DNA from: Desulfofundulus luciae
GTDB lineage: Bacteria; Bacillota; Desulfotomaculia; Desulfotomaculales; Desulfovirgulaceae
Assembly: GCF_030813795.1 (NCBI RefSeq)
Contig: NZ_JAUSUX010000015.1
Span: forward strand, 1-64,000
Reading direction: 5' to 3'
Length of the DNA stretch: 64,000 nt
Below the pieces are notes generated by a model, which saw only the letters and a list, made by a program, of their open reading frames with translations, did not search any database and was not told where the DNA came from. Positions within the stretch are counted from its first letter, which is position 1. Every line of letters begins with the position of its first letter. The position numbers were made by a program, and so were the translations under genes. This document shows, piece after piece, positions 7,756 through 15,905 of this stretch.

Positions 7756-8313
7756 ATGGAGGTGCGTTTGGGTTCAACCTTGCTGCGCTTGATGGTGGGG
7801 GATATCACCCAGCAGGATACCGAAGCCATAGTTAATGCGGCCAATTCCAGCCTGATGGGCGGTGGTGGTGTGGACGGGGCCATTCACCGGGCCGGTGGGC
7901 CGCAGATCCTGGAGGAATGCAAGCAGATTGTGGCCCGGCAGGGCAGCTTGCCCACGGGTCAGGCGGTAATTACCACGGGCGGCAAATTGAAAGCCCGGTA
8001 TGTCATCCATACCGTGGGCCCCATCTGGTCGGGGGGCAACCGGGGAGAAGACGAGTTGCTGCACAATGCCTATTATAACAGCCTTTCCCTGGCCAGAGAA
8101 AAGGGTATCAGATCCATTTCTTTTCCCTCCATCAGCACCGGTGCCTACCGTTTTCCCATCGAGCGGGCGGCGACCATTGCTTTGAAAACGGTGCGGGACT
8201 TTATTTTAGAAAACAATTTCTTTACGGAAGTACGCTTTGTTCTGTTCCGTGAAGATGATTTCAAAGTCTACCAGAGGGCCTGGGAAAAACTTTCCGGTGG
8301 GATAGAAGGTTGA
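7756..8313 (+). CDS. Macrodomain protein (ADP-ribose / O-acetyl-ADP-ribose hydrolase family)
   Basis: A 185-residue single-domain protein of the YmdB/MacroD class. The signature boxes are DITQQDTEAIVNAANSSLMG, the glycine-rich GGGGVDGAIHRAGG that binds the distal ribose, and SFPSISTGAYRFPIERAA contacting the diphosphate. Members hydrolyse O-acetyl-ADP-ribose or remove mono-ADP-ribose from proteins in the cytoplasm. ATG 7756 has GGGAGG 10 bases upstream. It is a single-gene unit followed by a strong terminator. No ADP-ribosyltransferase or DarT-like partner is adjacent, so housekeeping deacetylation/de-ADP-ribosylation is likelier than an antitoxin role. Confidence 0.88.
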   Translation: MEVRLGSTLLRLMVGDITQQDTEAIVNAANSSLMGGGGVDGAIHRAGGPQILEECKQIVARQGSLPTGQAVITTGGKLKARYVIHTVGPIWSGGNRGEDELLHNAYYNSLSLAREKGIRSISFPSISTGAYRFPIERAATIALKTVRDFILENNFFTEVRFVLFREDDFKVYQRAWEKLSGGIEG

Positions 8314-8345
8314 AAAATACAGGCGCCCCAAAGGCTTTTCTGCCT

Positions 8346-8376
8346 AAAAAGCCCGGGAAATTCCCCGGGCTTTTTA
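8346..8376. terminator. Bidirectional intrinsic terminator
   Basis: AAAAAGCCCGGG, short AT loop, CCCGGGCTTTTT. It serves the macrodomain gene on the plus strand and probably cstA on the minus strand. Confidence 0.85.
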
Positions 8377-8455
8377 TTAAGGATTTTTCCTTTTTAATGA
8401 GGAGTAACTGAATCTATTATTTATTTATTAACCTGGTTATGCTGTGGGAGCTTTT

Positions 8456-10243
8456 TCAAGGCGCTTCGTACGGGTAACCTGTCCCTTTGGGTGGGGAGAG
8501 GAGCTTTACCCACACCCTCACGGAATCGGCAATGATCAGGATGACCATGATCAGCATGATTATTGAAATGGCTGCCAGCAGGTAGTTGTGCTTCGGCAGG
8601 TAGTTGATGACAATATTTTGATATCCGGCTGTAATGGTGGTTGCTGACAGGAAGACCATAGGGATGAAGGTGGTCCAGGCATACCGGGCCTTGCCCATCC
8701 TGATCAGCATGGTGGTGCCGATAGCCAGGGCCATGCTGCCCAGCAACTGGTTGTTCACACCGAAAAGGGGCCAGATGGTGGAAATGCTACCGCCGTACAG
8801 CAGGTATCCCCAGGCCAGGGTGAAAATGCCGCTGGTCAGGATGATGCCCGGCCACCAGTTGTGGTCCTTTAACGGCTTGTATATCGTACCGCCGATTTCC
8901 TGCATCAGGTAGCGCCCGACTCGTGTACCGGCATCGATTAGGGTGAGGATGAACAGCGCTTCAAACATGATGGCAAAGTGGTACCAGTAGCCCATCAGAT
9001 GCCGTAAGCCGCCGATTTTGGAGAAGATGTCGGCCATGCCCACGGCCAGGGACACGGCGCCACCGGGGCGGCCGGCCAGGTTTTCTGACACCAGTTGGGA
9101 GAGCACGGGCAGGTCCTGTACCTGCATACCCAGCTTGGTAAAGACCTCCGGCGGGCTATTGATGGCGAAATAATCGGCGGCCGGCAGCACGGTGGCTGCG
9201 ATCAGGGCCATCAGGGCCACAAAACCTTCCGTTAACATGGCGCCGTAACCGATGGGCAGAATGTCGGCTTCGCTGCGTACCATTTTGGGTGTGGTGCCGC
9301 TGGAAACAAGGGCATGGAATCCCGACAGGGCGCCACAGGCAATGGTAATGAACATGAAGGGCCATACTTTACCCGGGATAACCGGTCCTCCACCGGCTAC
9401 AAATTTGGTCACAGCCGGCATTTGCAGCACGGGGTTGACAATAATCACACCTATGGCCAGCAGCAACATGGTGCCCACCTTCATGTAAGTGCTCAGGTAG
9501 TCCCGGGGCACCAGGAGCAGCCACACGGGCAGTACTGCGGCCAGGAAGCCGTAAGCGGCAATCATCAGGGAAAGCTGTTGCTTGTTAAAGGTAAGCAGTG
9601 GAGCCAGGGCGGAATGCTGGATAACCGGTCCCAGCACCACCCCCAGGATGATCAGGATTACGCCGATTACAGTGGCTTCGGCAATGCGCCCGGGACGGAG
9701 CCACTTGAGGTAGATGCCGATGAACAGGGCTATGGGTATAGTTACGCCGACGGTAAAAGTACCCCACGGGCTCTGGAAGAGGGCGTTGACTACAGACACG
9801 CTGGCACCCGCCAGCACAATGATTAACAGGAACAGGATGGCTACGGAAGCGAGCCAGTAGGAGAAATTACCCACTTCCCGGCGGGCTATTTCAGCCAGGG
9901 ATTGCCCGTCATGTCTGATGGAAGCAAACAGAATGACCATGTCGTGGACTGCGCCGGCCACCACAGCGCCAATAAGAATCCACAGGGTGCCGGGCAGGTA
10001 GCCGAACTGGGCGGCCAGAACAGGGCCGATCAGGGGGCCGGCGCCGGCAATGGCGGCAAAGTGGTGACCGAACAATATCCAGCGGTTGGTGGGTACGTAG
10101 TCCCGGCCGTCATTATGGGCTTCCGCAGGGGTGCGGCGCTTTGGATCCAGGGCCAGAACTCTCGCTGCCAGGAAAGCTCCGTAAAAACGGTAGGCCAGGA
10201 TAAATACCAGTGCTGCTATAATTACCAGGGTTAAGGCACGCAC
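8456..10243 (-). CDS. cstA: CstA-family peptide/pyruvate transporter
   Basis: A 595-residue integral membrane protein with many hydrophobic segments and the CstA family hallmarks RTPAEAHNDGRDYVPTNRWI, GHHFAAIAGAGPLIGPVLAA, GAVHDMVILFASIRHDGQSL and FHALVSSGTTPKMVRSEADI. CstA and its paralog BtsT (YjiY) import pyruvate, and CstA has also been linked to peptides. The adjacent LytS/LytT-type system on the same strand matches the E. coli BtsSR-BtsT arrangement in which extracellular pyruvate induces the transporter, so pyruvate uptake is the favoured role. Length is slightly shorter than the E. coli proteins (about 700). Confidence 0.9.
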   Translation of the reverse strand: MRALTLVIIAALVFILAYRFYGAFLAARVLALDPKRRTPAEAHNDGRDYVPTNRWILFGHHFAAIAGAGPLIGPVLAAQFGYLPGTLWILIGAVVAGAVHDMVILFASIRHDGQSLAEIARREVGNFSYWLASVAILFLLIIVLAGASVSVVNALFQSPWGTFTVGVTIPIALFIGIYLKWLRPGRIAEATVIGVILIILGVVLGPVIQHSALAPLLTFNKQQLSLMIAAYGFLAAVLPVWLLLVPRDYLSTYMKVGTMLLLAIGVIIVNPVLQMPAVTKFVAGGGPVIPGKVWPFMFITIACGALSGFHALVSSGTTPKMVRSEADILPIGYGAMLTEGFVALMALIAATVLPAADYFAINSPPEVFTKLGMQVQDLPVLSQLVSENLAGRPGGAVSLAVGMADIFSKIGGLRHLMGYWYHFAIMFEALFILTLIDAGTRVGRYLMQEIGGTIYKPLKDHNWWPGIILTSGIFTLAWGYLLYGGSISTIWPLFGVNNQLLGSMALAIGTTMLIRMGKARYAWTTFIPMVFLSATTITAGYQNIVINYLPKHNYLLAAISIIMLIMVILIIADSVRVWVKLLSPPKGTGYPYEAP

Positions 10244-10294
10244 ATTTATTCCCTCCCTGTTGAAAAATTATGAAACCGGCCGGTCCGTGCTTAC

Positions 10295-10323
10295 ATTATA
10301 AACTCTCCCGGTGAAACAGGTAA
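10295..10323 (-). promoter_or_regulatory. Promoter of the CstA gene
   Basis: Minus strand: perfect TATAAT (10300-10295), 17-base spacer, weak -35 TTACCT (10323-10318). A weak -35 fits activation by the neighbouring LytTR regulator. Confidence 0.5.
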
Positions 10324-10383
10324 CAACGGCTTAATCAACGGAACAAAAGAGGGGTTGATCGGAAATATGGGCCCCATCAACAG

Positions 10384-10408
10384 AAAAAACCCCACTTTCC
10401 GTGGGGTA
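10384..10408 (-). terminator. Terminator of the LytS/LytT-type operon
   Basis: Minus strand CCCCAC, GGAAA loop, GTGGGG, TTTTTT. It separates the two-component operon from cstA, so cstA is a distinct transcript. Confidence 0.8.
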
Positions 10409-10413
10409 GCATT

Positions 10414-11169
10414 TTACGAAGCTTCCAATCCCAGTATTGATTTCAGTTCCTTCACCTGGCTCTTGCTGACCGGGATTTGAGTCTTTTTAGGGTCACCCAT
10501 CACCAGCCAGTATGTTCCTTTGAACCAGGGCAGCACCCCCTGAACCTGGTTCAGGTTAACCAGAAAACTTTTGTGTACCCGGAGGAAACCTTCACTTTTT
10601 AACCGTGCTTCCAGTTCAGTCATGCTGCCGGTGTAGGTGCAGGTATCACTGGCGGTGACGATCTGTACGCTGCCGTCTTTGGACCGGCCGAAGATGATAT
10701 CCTGGTAATCCAGGAGCCTGATTTCCCCGTTTTTTTCCACAGGCAATTTCTTAATCCGGTGTCTTTTTGCTTGCAGCAGCCCGGCCACCCGTTCCACAGC
10801 CTCCGTCCAGTCGTCGGAGCGCCTGCGCAGTTCTTCAATGCGTTTGATGGTCTTGGCCAGCCGTTTATCTTCAAAGGGCTTCAAAAGGTAATCCACTGCT
10901 CCTAGCTCAAAGGCCCTGACGGCATACTCGTTATAGGCCGTGGCAAAGACCACCAGGGGCGGGTGCGGGGAGGAAAGCATCTGCCGGGCGGCTTCACATC
11001 CCGACATCCCCCGCATTTGGATGTCCAGAAAAACCACATCGGGCTGCAGCTCAGCCACCAGTTTCAGGGCTTCCTGTGCGTCCTCGGCTTCACCTACCAC
11101 CCGGCATTCCGGGTAGGCCGACAACAGGTATTTTAGCTCGTCCCTGGCCAGGGGTTCGTCGTCAACCAC
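10414..11169 (-). CDS. LytTR-family response regulator
   Basis: A 251-residue regulator: receiver domain (DDEPLARDELKYLL, phospho-acceptor Asp in PDVVFLDIQM, KPFEDKRL) and a C-terminal LytTR DNA-binding domain (~150-250: IRLLDYQDIIF, FLRVHKSFLVNLNQV). It overlaps the kinase gene by 8 bases. The only conventional start in frame is GTG 11169, which clips the first beta strand (the in-frame residues upstream read TAVVVDDEP); a non-standard upstream start or coupling to the kinase stop is therefore possible. It presumably activates the CstA transporter gene as BtsR does btsT. Confidence 0.88.
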   Translation of the reverse strand: MVDDEPLARDELKYLLSAYPECRVVGEAEDAQEALKLVAELQPDVVFLDIQMRGMSGCEAARQMLSSPHPPLVVFATAYNEYAVRAFELGAVDYLLKPFEDKRLAKTIKRIEELRRRSDDWTEAVERVAGLLQAKRHRIKKLPVEKNGEIRLLDYQDIIFGRSKDGSVQIVTASDTCTYTGSMTELEARLKSEGFLRVHKSFLVNLNQVQGVLPWFKGTYWLVMGDPKKTQIPVSKSQVKELKSILGLEAS

Positions 11170-12889
11170 AACAGCTGTAAAGGGCGTCTTCCTTCACCCC
11201 CTGGGAGCTGGTTTCTTTAGGAAAGCGCAAGACCACTCTGGTACCCTGCCCGGGTGTACTGTTTACCTGCAACGCATACCCCGGCCCGTACAGGCCCTTC
11301 AAACGTTCGTTGACAATGGATAATCCCAGCCCGTGGCCGCGCCCGTAGCCGGGCAGGAGGATTTTATCCAGTTCTTCCGGGAAGATACCCACACCATTAT
11401 CTTCTATGGTGACTATCACTTCTTCAGGCTGTTCTTTAGCTATGATTTTTATCCTCCCACCCTCCCTCTTGGGTTGCAGGCCGTGCTTGATGGCATTTTC
11501 TACCACCGGCTGCAGGGTAAAGGCGGGAACGGGGCAGGTTAAAACTGCGGGATCAACAAGCTGGATTACCTGTAGCTTGTTGCCGAAGCGTGTTCCCTCG
11601 ATGGCCAGGTAGGCCTCCACATGGGCCAGTTCTTCCGCCAGGGGAATGGGAGCATCATCCTTTCGCAGACTGTACCGGAAGAAGCTGGCCAGTTTAATCA
11701 ACAGTTCCCGGGCCTTGTCCGGCCTGGTGCGTACCAGGGAGACAATGGTATTTAAGGCGTTAAACAGGAAGTGGGGGTGCACCTGGGCCTGGAGCGCCTT
11801 CAGTTCCGCCTGGGCACGCAGCCGGGCTTCGGATTCCACTTCGGCCAGTTCCAGCTGGGTGGAAAACAGGTGGGCCAACCCCCGGGCCAGTTCCAGGTCT
11901 ACCGGCGTGATGCAGTTTTCCCGGTCATGATAAAGCTTTAAAGTGCCTATGGTTACCTCCCGCCTTTTCAGTGGCACCACCACTGCCGAAGCCAGGCGGC
12001 AGTTCTTTTCCTGGCAGCCGATTTCATCCCTGGTCTGGGCTACCTGAACCTCTCCGGTGGCCAGCGCCTTTAAAGTGGCACTGGTCAATATGGGAGTCCC
12101 GGGGTGATGATGGTCGTCCCCCCGGCCCACATGGGCCAGGATCTCCTGCCCGTTGGTGATGGCCACGGCGGCCAGCTTGACGGAATTATAAATAATCCGG
12201 GCCGTCTGCTCAGCCGACTCCCGGTTCAACCCGTGTCGTAAATAGGGCAGGGTTTGGGTGGCAATGCGCAGTGCCTGCTGTGCCTGGCAGGCGGCGATGC
12301 GTTCCCGCTGCTCGGCAGCGGTTTTGGCAATGACCATAAAAATGGCCACGCCGATGGAATTGACTATAATCATGGGCGGGCCGATGATCTGCACCAGTGC
12401 CCAGGCCTCGCCGAAAGGACGGGCGGTGGCCAGGATAATGGCCATTTGCAATGTTTCTCCCGCCAGCCCGGCCAGTAAAGCTACATGCCAGGGAATGGGG
12501 CCGCGGCGGTAGTAGTGCTGCACCAGCCCGCCCAGGGCCCCTTCGGCCACGGCGGCCAGGGCGCAGGAAAAGGCGGTGAAACCACCCAGCAGGTAACGGT
12601 GGAAACCGGCGATCAGGCCCGCCCCGGCCCCCACCAGGGGCCCGCCCAGCAAACCGGCCACCATTACCCCCACCACCCGGGAGTTGGCCAGGGCGCCGTG
12701 GATGGGCACGGCGGCGTAAGTACCCACAATGCCCATACCACCCAGGGCCAGAGTCAACAGCAGCTTGTCCCGGGGGGTGAGCTGCCGGGATAAAATACGC
12801 CCCAGGGCGGGCATGCGGGAAAGAATAAAGGCCGCTGTGGCCACCATGCTCAATCTGTACGCTAGGGTAAGGGCCAAAGACCAGGTCAC
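11162..12889 (-). CDS. LytS-type sensor histidine kinase
   Basis: A 575-residue membrane kinase. Residues 1-190 hold six or so hydrophobic segments of the 5TM-LYT module (NSRVVGVMVAGLLGGPLVGA is typical). A GAF-like domain follows (~215-345, with CQEKNCRLASAVVVPLKRRE). The His_kinase box is QAQVHPHFLFNALNTIVSLV, where the first His in PHFLFN is the phospho-site, and an HATPase_c domain with ENAIKHGLQ, EDNGVGI and GHGLGLSIVNERL comes last. GTG 12889 is chosen with AAAGGGTGA 7 bases upstream. BtsS/YpdA relatives sense extracellular pyruvate; the CstA neighbour supports that ligand. Confidence 0.88.
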   Translation of the reverse strand: MTWSLALTLAYRLSMVATAAFILSRMPALGRILSRQLTPRDKLLLTLALGGMGIVGTYAAVPIHGALANSRVVGVMVAGLLGGPLVGAGAGLIAGFHRYLLGGFTAFSCALAAVAEGALGGLVQHYYRRGPIPWHVALLAGLAGETLQMAIILATARPFGEAWALVQIIGPPMIIVNSIGVAIFMVIAKTAAEQRERIAACQAQQALRIATQTLPYLRHGLNRESAEQTARIIYNSVKLAAVAITNGQEILAHVGRGDDHHHPGTPILTSATLKALATGEVQVAQTRDEIGCQEKNCRLASAVVVPLKRREVTIGTLKLYHDRENCITPVDLELARGLAHLFSTQLELAEVESEARLRAQAELKALQAQVHPHFLFNALNTIVSLVRTRPDKARELLIKLASFFRYSLRKDDAPIPLAEELAHVEAYLAIEGTRFGNKLQVIQLVDPAVLTCPVPAFTLQPVVENAIKHGLQPKREGGRIKIIAKEQPEEVIVTIEDNGVGIFPEELDKILLPGYGRGHGLGLSIVNERLKGLYGPGYALQVNSTPGQGTRVVLRFPKETSSQGVKEDALYSCCG

Positions 12890-13029
12890 GGTAGGTCACC
12901 CTTTCTAACTGTTTAATCGACCTGTCCGACAATTAGTATACCACAGGTTCACTCACCAGTACAGGCGGGGCTGGAAGTTATGGGGTGTATGCAGCTAAAA
13001 GCTAAATCTAACATATCGTCATTTTTCTA

Positions 13030-13058
13030 TGGACAACTTATCAGAAATGTGTTACTAT
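13030..13058 (+). promoter_or_regulatory. Promoter of the cobalamin-riboswitch transcript
   Basis: TGGACA (13030-13035), exact 17-base spacer, TACTAT (13053-13058). It lies about 25 bases before riboswitch 1. The remaining bases between 12,890 and this promoter show no gene. Confidence 0.55.
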
Positions 13059-13080
13059 TTCATGTAAAGGGATTCAACCG

Positions 13081-13352
13081 CATAGTCGTGTCCGGGTTCC
13101 CCTGTCAATCAGGCAGGGGTAAAAGGGAACCAGGTGCGAATCCTGGACGGTGGGGCCACTGTGAATGGGTAGCGGCTTTCCACAGGGCCACTGGCCCAGC
13201 ACTTACTGATTGGCTGTTACATTTAAGGGTACCCTGTTCTACAGTGAATGATGTAACAGCATGGTTGTTTAGCCAATGTCACTGGTGAGTGCTGGGCTGG
13301 GAAGGCGGAAAGCAGGCGATGACCCATGAGTCAGGAGACCTGCCCGGGCGCG
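13081..13352 (+). promoter_or_regulatory. Cobalamin riboswitch 1
   Basis: The core elements of the B12 box are in order: AAAAGGGAACCAGGTGCGAA, GGACGGTGGGGCCACTGTGA, GGGAAGGC, then GATGACCCATGAGTCAGGAG and ACCTGCCCGGGC. Between GCCACTG and GGGAAGGC sits an unusually long peripheral hairpin of ~120 bases, whose stem is GCCCAGCACTTAC/GTGAGTGCTGGGC with nested ATTGGCT/AGCCAAT and GCTGTTACAT/ATGTAACAGC. It is followed by its own terminator, but no gene lies between it and riboswitch 2. Confidence 0.85.
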
Positions 13353-13436
13353 CGGCACGGAAAGCCTCCCAGGGAACAGGGGCTTGTGCCGGTAATAGCC
13401 TTACCACTTTACGGTGGGCTGCAGCCAGTGTAAACA

Positions 13437-13470
13437 AACCCCGGTCTCTGACAGGCCGGGGTTATTTGTT
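13437..13470 (+). terminator. Terminator controlled by riboswitch 1
   Basis: AACCCCGG (13437-13444), 11-base loop, CCGGGGTT (13456-13463), then ATTTGTTTT. No gene separates it from the next riboswitch. Confidence 0.7.
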
Positions 13471-13539
13471 TTAGGGTGTTGCATCCTTTCAATTAAATAG
13501 CGACAAATGATTTAATATCCTGCTGCCTGAGGACAACTT

Positions 13540-13808
13540 CATACCGGAACGGGTGCTTTTACCCCGAGGGGTAAAGGTGAAAAGGGAAGCCGGTGCAAAT
13601 CCGGCGCGGTCCCGCCACTGTGAGGGGGAGGGACTCCACAGCAAAGTCACTGTCCAGCACTCAGTGAGATTGTTTTCTGCTTTGATAGAAATTGGTTACT
13701 GCTACGATAAGGTTACGGCGAAGGAAACCATAACATGGCTGAGTGCTGGATGGGAAGACGTGGAGCTCCGGTGAACCCGAGCCAGGAGACCTGCCCGTTA
13801 CCGGGACA
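13540..13808 (+). promoter_or_regulatory. Cobalamin riboswitch 2 (tandem)
   Basis: Very close to consensus: AAAAGGGAAGCCGGTGCAAA, TCCGGCGCGGTCCCGCCACT, GATGGGAAGACG, GAACCCGAGCCAGGAGACCT, GCC. The peripheral stem is TCCAGCACTCAG/CTGAGTGCTGGA around an ~80-base loop. It stands 190 bases after riboswitch 1 and directs the transcript into the surface corrinoid-binding genes. Confidence 0.92.
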
Positions 13809-13877
13809 ACCAGACCAACCTGCGCGGACGGGGGGTGGTTAAGTTTGTCGTGGCATGATTTTGCTGCGAGGATTGAG

Positions 13878-13908
13878 CCTCCATCCGGGTAGATGGGGGT
13901 TTTTTTTA
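13878..13908 (+). terminator. Terminator controlled by riboswitch 2
   Basis: CCTCCATC (13878-13885), loop CGGGTA, GATGGGGG (13892-13899), eight T. A further weak stem, CCGGC/GCCGG followed by GCTACTTTTT, lies at about 13,991-14,020. Confidence 0.75.
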
Positions 13909-14066
13909 CGGCGAGGCCTGGGGTATGCACAGGTAACAAGCCTTTATACATCGTTAACCCATTCTCCTTTCAGGAGTAAATATATATCCGGCTTTAAGTC
14001 AGGCCGGGCTACTTTTTAAAATTAGCCGGTTGGTTTAAATAAAAAGTTTTTACAAAGGAGTTACCT

Positions 14067-14099
14067 ATGGGAACGTTCGTTCCCTATACAAAACATTAA
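14067..14099 (+). other. Possible 10-codon leader peptide with embedded palindrome
   Basis: ATG at 14067 follows AAAGGAG by 6 bases and encodes MGTFVPYTKH then stop. The codons contain GGGAACGTTCGTTCCC, a perfect dyad that also fits the GAAC-N4-GTTC pattern of Gram-positive LexA boxes. It could be a leader peptide, an operator, or neither. Confidence 0.25.
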
Positions 14100-14126
14100 A
14101 ATCTACTTTCTGAGGAGGACGTTCTT

Positions 14127-15743
14127 ATGAAAACCCATCACTTTGCCGGGCGGTTAACAGCCCTGGTTGCAACGGTCTGTTTATTCCTCGGTCTGCTGGT
14201 GCCGCTTGGGGTACCGGGCCGGGTGGAAGCGGCAGTTTCACCCCTGGCGGATAAGGCAGTGCAATTCCTGCATCGTGACTATTTAAAAAACGGGTTGATT
14301 AACTCGGATGTGGGTGTGGGCTCGTATGCCTTTTATGTGCTAAGCCAGGCCGGTGTTGACGCCGGAGCCTGGGTGCACCAGGGAGTGACTTTCCGGGAGG
14401 CAGTGCTGAAGGCGGTCAGGGATGATCTGGATAAAGCGGCTGAAGTGCGGGCAAAGCAGCTTGCCCAGGATCTGGTGGCCATGCAGGCGCTGGGAGAAAA
14501 GGATCTGGCCGGCCGGTTGCTGCAGGTCTTGAAGAACAGGCAGACAGACGAAGGATTTGAAGACATCGGGCCGTTAAGCATCTACAGCAACATGCCTTCC
14601 TTTGATCTTTTAAGCAGGGCCGGGTTAATGGATCAGATAAACACCGGCCTGGCCAGGAATTATATCCTGGAAAAACAGTATGTCAAGGCACAAAATCCTC
14701 AGTACGGAAGCTGGGGGTCGCTGGATGGTAATGCCTATTACGCCGATTTCATGGCCACGGCCCAGGCGGTGAGGGTGCTGCACTACCTGGACCCGGAAAA
14801 GAAAGATCCTCAGGTGCAGGAGGCCATTAAAAACGGCCTGGCCTGGATGCAAAGACAGCAGAAGGCAGACGGCAGCTTTGTGGCCGGTATGGACGACCCG
14901 GTGATCGATACTGCGGAAGTAATTGTGACCCTGAAGACCCTGGGTATGGACCCGGCGGCGTGGAAAAGCGGCACGGGGAAGAGTGCCGTTGATTATCTGA
15001 TGAATAAGTCATTGAACGCCGATGGGAGCTTCGGTACGTCGGGAAACGCCATGGATGCCACCTGGGTGCTCTGGGCGTGCCTGGCGCTGGAAGCGAAGGC
15101 GAAAAGCCAGGCAACACAGCCACAACCTGGATCTCAGGAGGAATCCGGACGGCAAGCGCAACCCGGTATGGTGGCCAGTTTTACGGATTTGAAAGGTCAC
15201 TGGGCGGAAGGGGCCATCAACAGGCTGGTTCAAATACAGGTTGCGTCGGGTTATCCAGACGGTACCTTTAAACCCGAAGAGCAGGTGACCCGCTATGAAA
15301 TAGCCTCCATGATGGTGCGCCTGCTAAAGCCGGCGGTGGCTTCCCGGCAAGACCTGCTTGTGTTCGACCGGAAGTTTAAAGATAGCCGGAATGTTCCCCA
15401 ATGGGCCCATGAGGCCGTGGCCGTGGCATTGAGGGAAGGGCTCATTTCCGGCTACCCGCAACCGGACGGCACCCTTATTTTTAAAGGGGAGGAACCGGTA
15501 AGCCGTGCCGAACTGGCCGCCGTTATGGCCCGGATTATTGAAAAGAAATGCGGGGAGGTGGCGCCGAAAGAGCTGGATTTCGCCGATGCGGATCAAATTC
15601 CGGCCTGGGCGAAAGAGGCCGTGGGGGTGGCTTACGCCAAGGGGGTTGCCGGTGGTTATCCCGACCGGACTTTCCGGGCCGAGAAAAAGGTCACCAGGGC
15701 CGAAGCGGCCGCCATGCTTTTGCGCCTGGCTGATGTGCTGTAA
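14127..15743 (+). CDS. S-layer-anchored alpha/alpha-toroid protein, probable corrinoid-binding surface protein
   Basis: A 538-residue exported protein behind GAGGAGG. Signal peptide ~1-36. Residues ~38-320 form repeated helices of the terpene-cyclase/prenyltransferase toroid type (AVQFLHRDY, DVGVGSYAFYVLSQAGVD, LLQVLKNRQTDEGF, ADFMATAQAVRVLHYLDPE, WMQRQQKADGSF, DTAEVIVTLKTLGMDPAAW), the same fold as the N-terminal domain of transcobalamin and intrinsic factor. Three S-layer-homology domains follow (~350-395, 415-470, 480-538). It is the first gene after two cobalamin riboswitches and shares its toroid with the next gene. Corrinoid binding is inferred from fold plus regulation; unlike its neighbour it has no DUF4430 domain. 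Confidence 0.8.
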   Translation: MKTHHFAGRLTALVATVCLFLGLLVPLGVPGRVEAAVSPLADKAVQFLHRDYLKNGLINSDVGVGSYAFYVLSQAGVDAGAWVHQGVTFREAVLKAVRDDLDKAAEVRAKQLAQDLVAMQALGEKDLAGRLLQVLKNRQTDEGFEDIGPLSIYSNMPSFDLLSRAGLMDQINTGLARNYILEKQYVKAQNPQYGSWGSLDGNAYYADFMATAQAVRVLHYLDPEKKDPQVQEAIKNGLAWMQRQQKADGSFVAGMDDPVIDTAEVIVTLKTLGMDPAAWKSGTGKSAVDYLMNKSLNADGSFGTSGNAMDATWVLWACLALEAKAKSQATQPQPGSQEESGRQAQPGMVASFTDLKGHWAEGAINRLVQIQVASGYPDGTFKPEEQVTRYEIASMMVRLLKPAVASRQDLLVFDRKFKDSRNVPQWAHEAVAVALREGLISGYPQPDGTLIFKGEEPVSRAELAAVMARIIEKKCGEVAPKELDFADADQIPAWAKEAVGVAYAKGVAGGYPDRTFRAEKKVTRAEAAAMLLRLADVL

Positions 15744-15905
15744 GGAGGTATCGAAAAGGCCCGGGAGGGTAAAGAAGGGACAATCTGCCGGGTTAAATCG
15801 GGCGGTGTTACATGAGGCGGCCATGCTGCCTAAAGAAGGTACAGTAGTGAAAGAAAGTGGAAAAGTCTGTTTTCAGAGTAAAAACATCGTAAGGGGGTCA
15901 GGGCG

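Noticed and set aside
12210-12932. 240-codon minus-strand frame overlapping the histidine kinase
   Set aside because: Out-of-frame reading of the kinase gene, low-complexity Pro/Gly/Arg composition.
13560-13625. tRNA T-arm-like GTGCAAATCC sequences (also near 45,500)
   Set aside because: They are the conserved core of cobalamin riboswitches; no cloverleaf forms.
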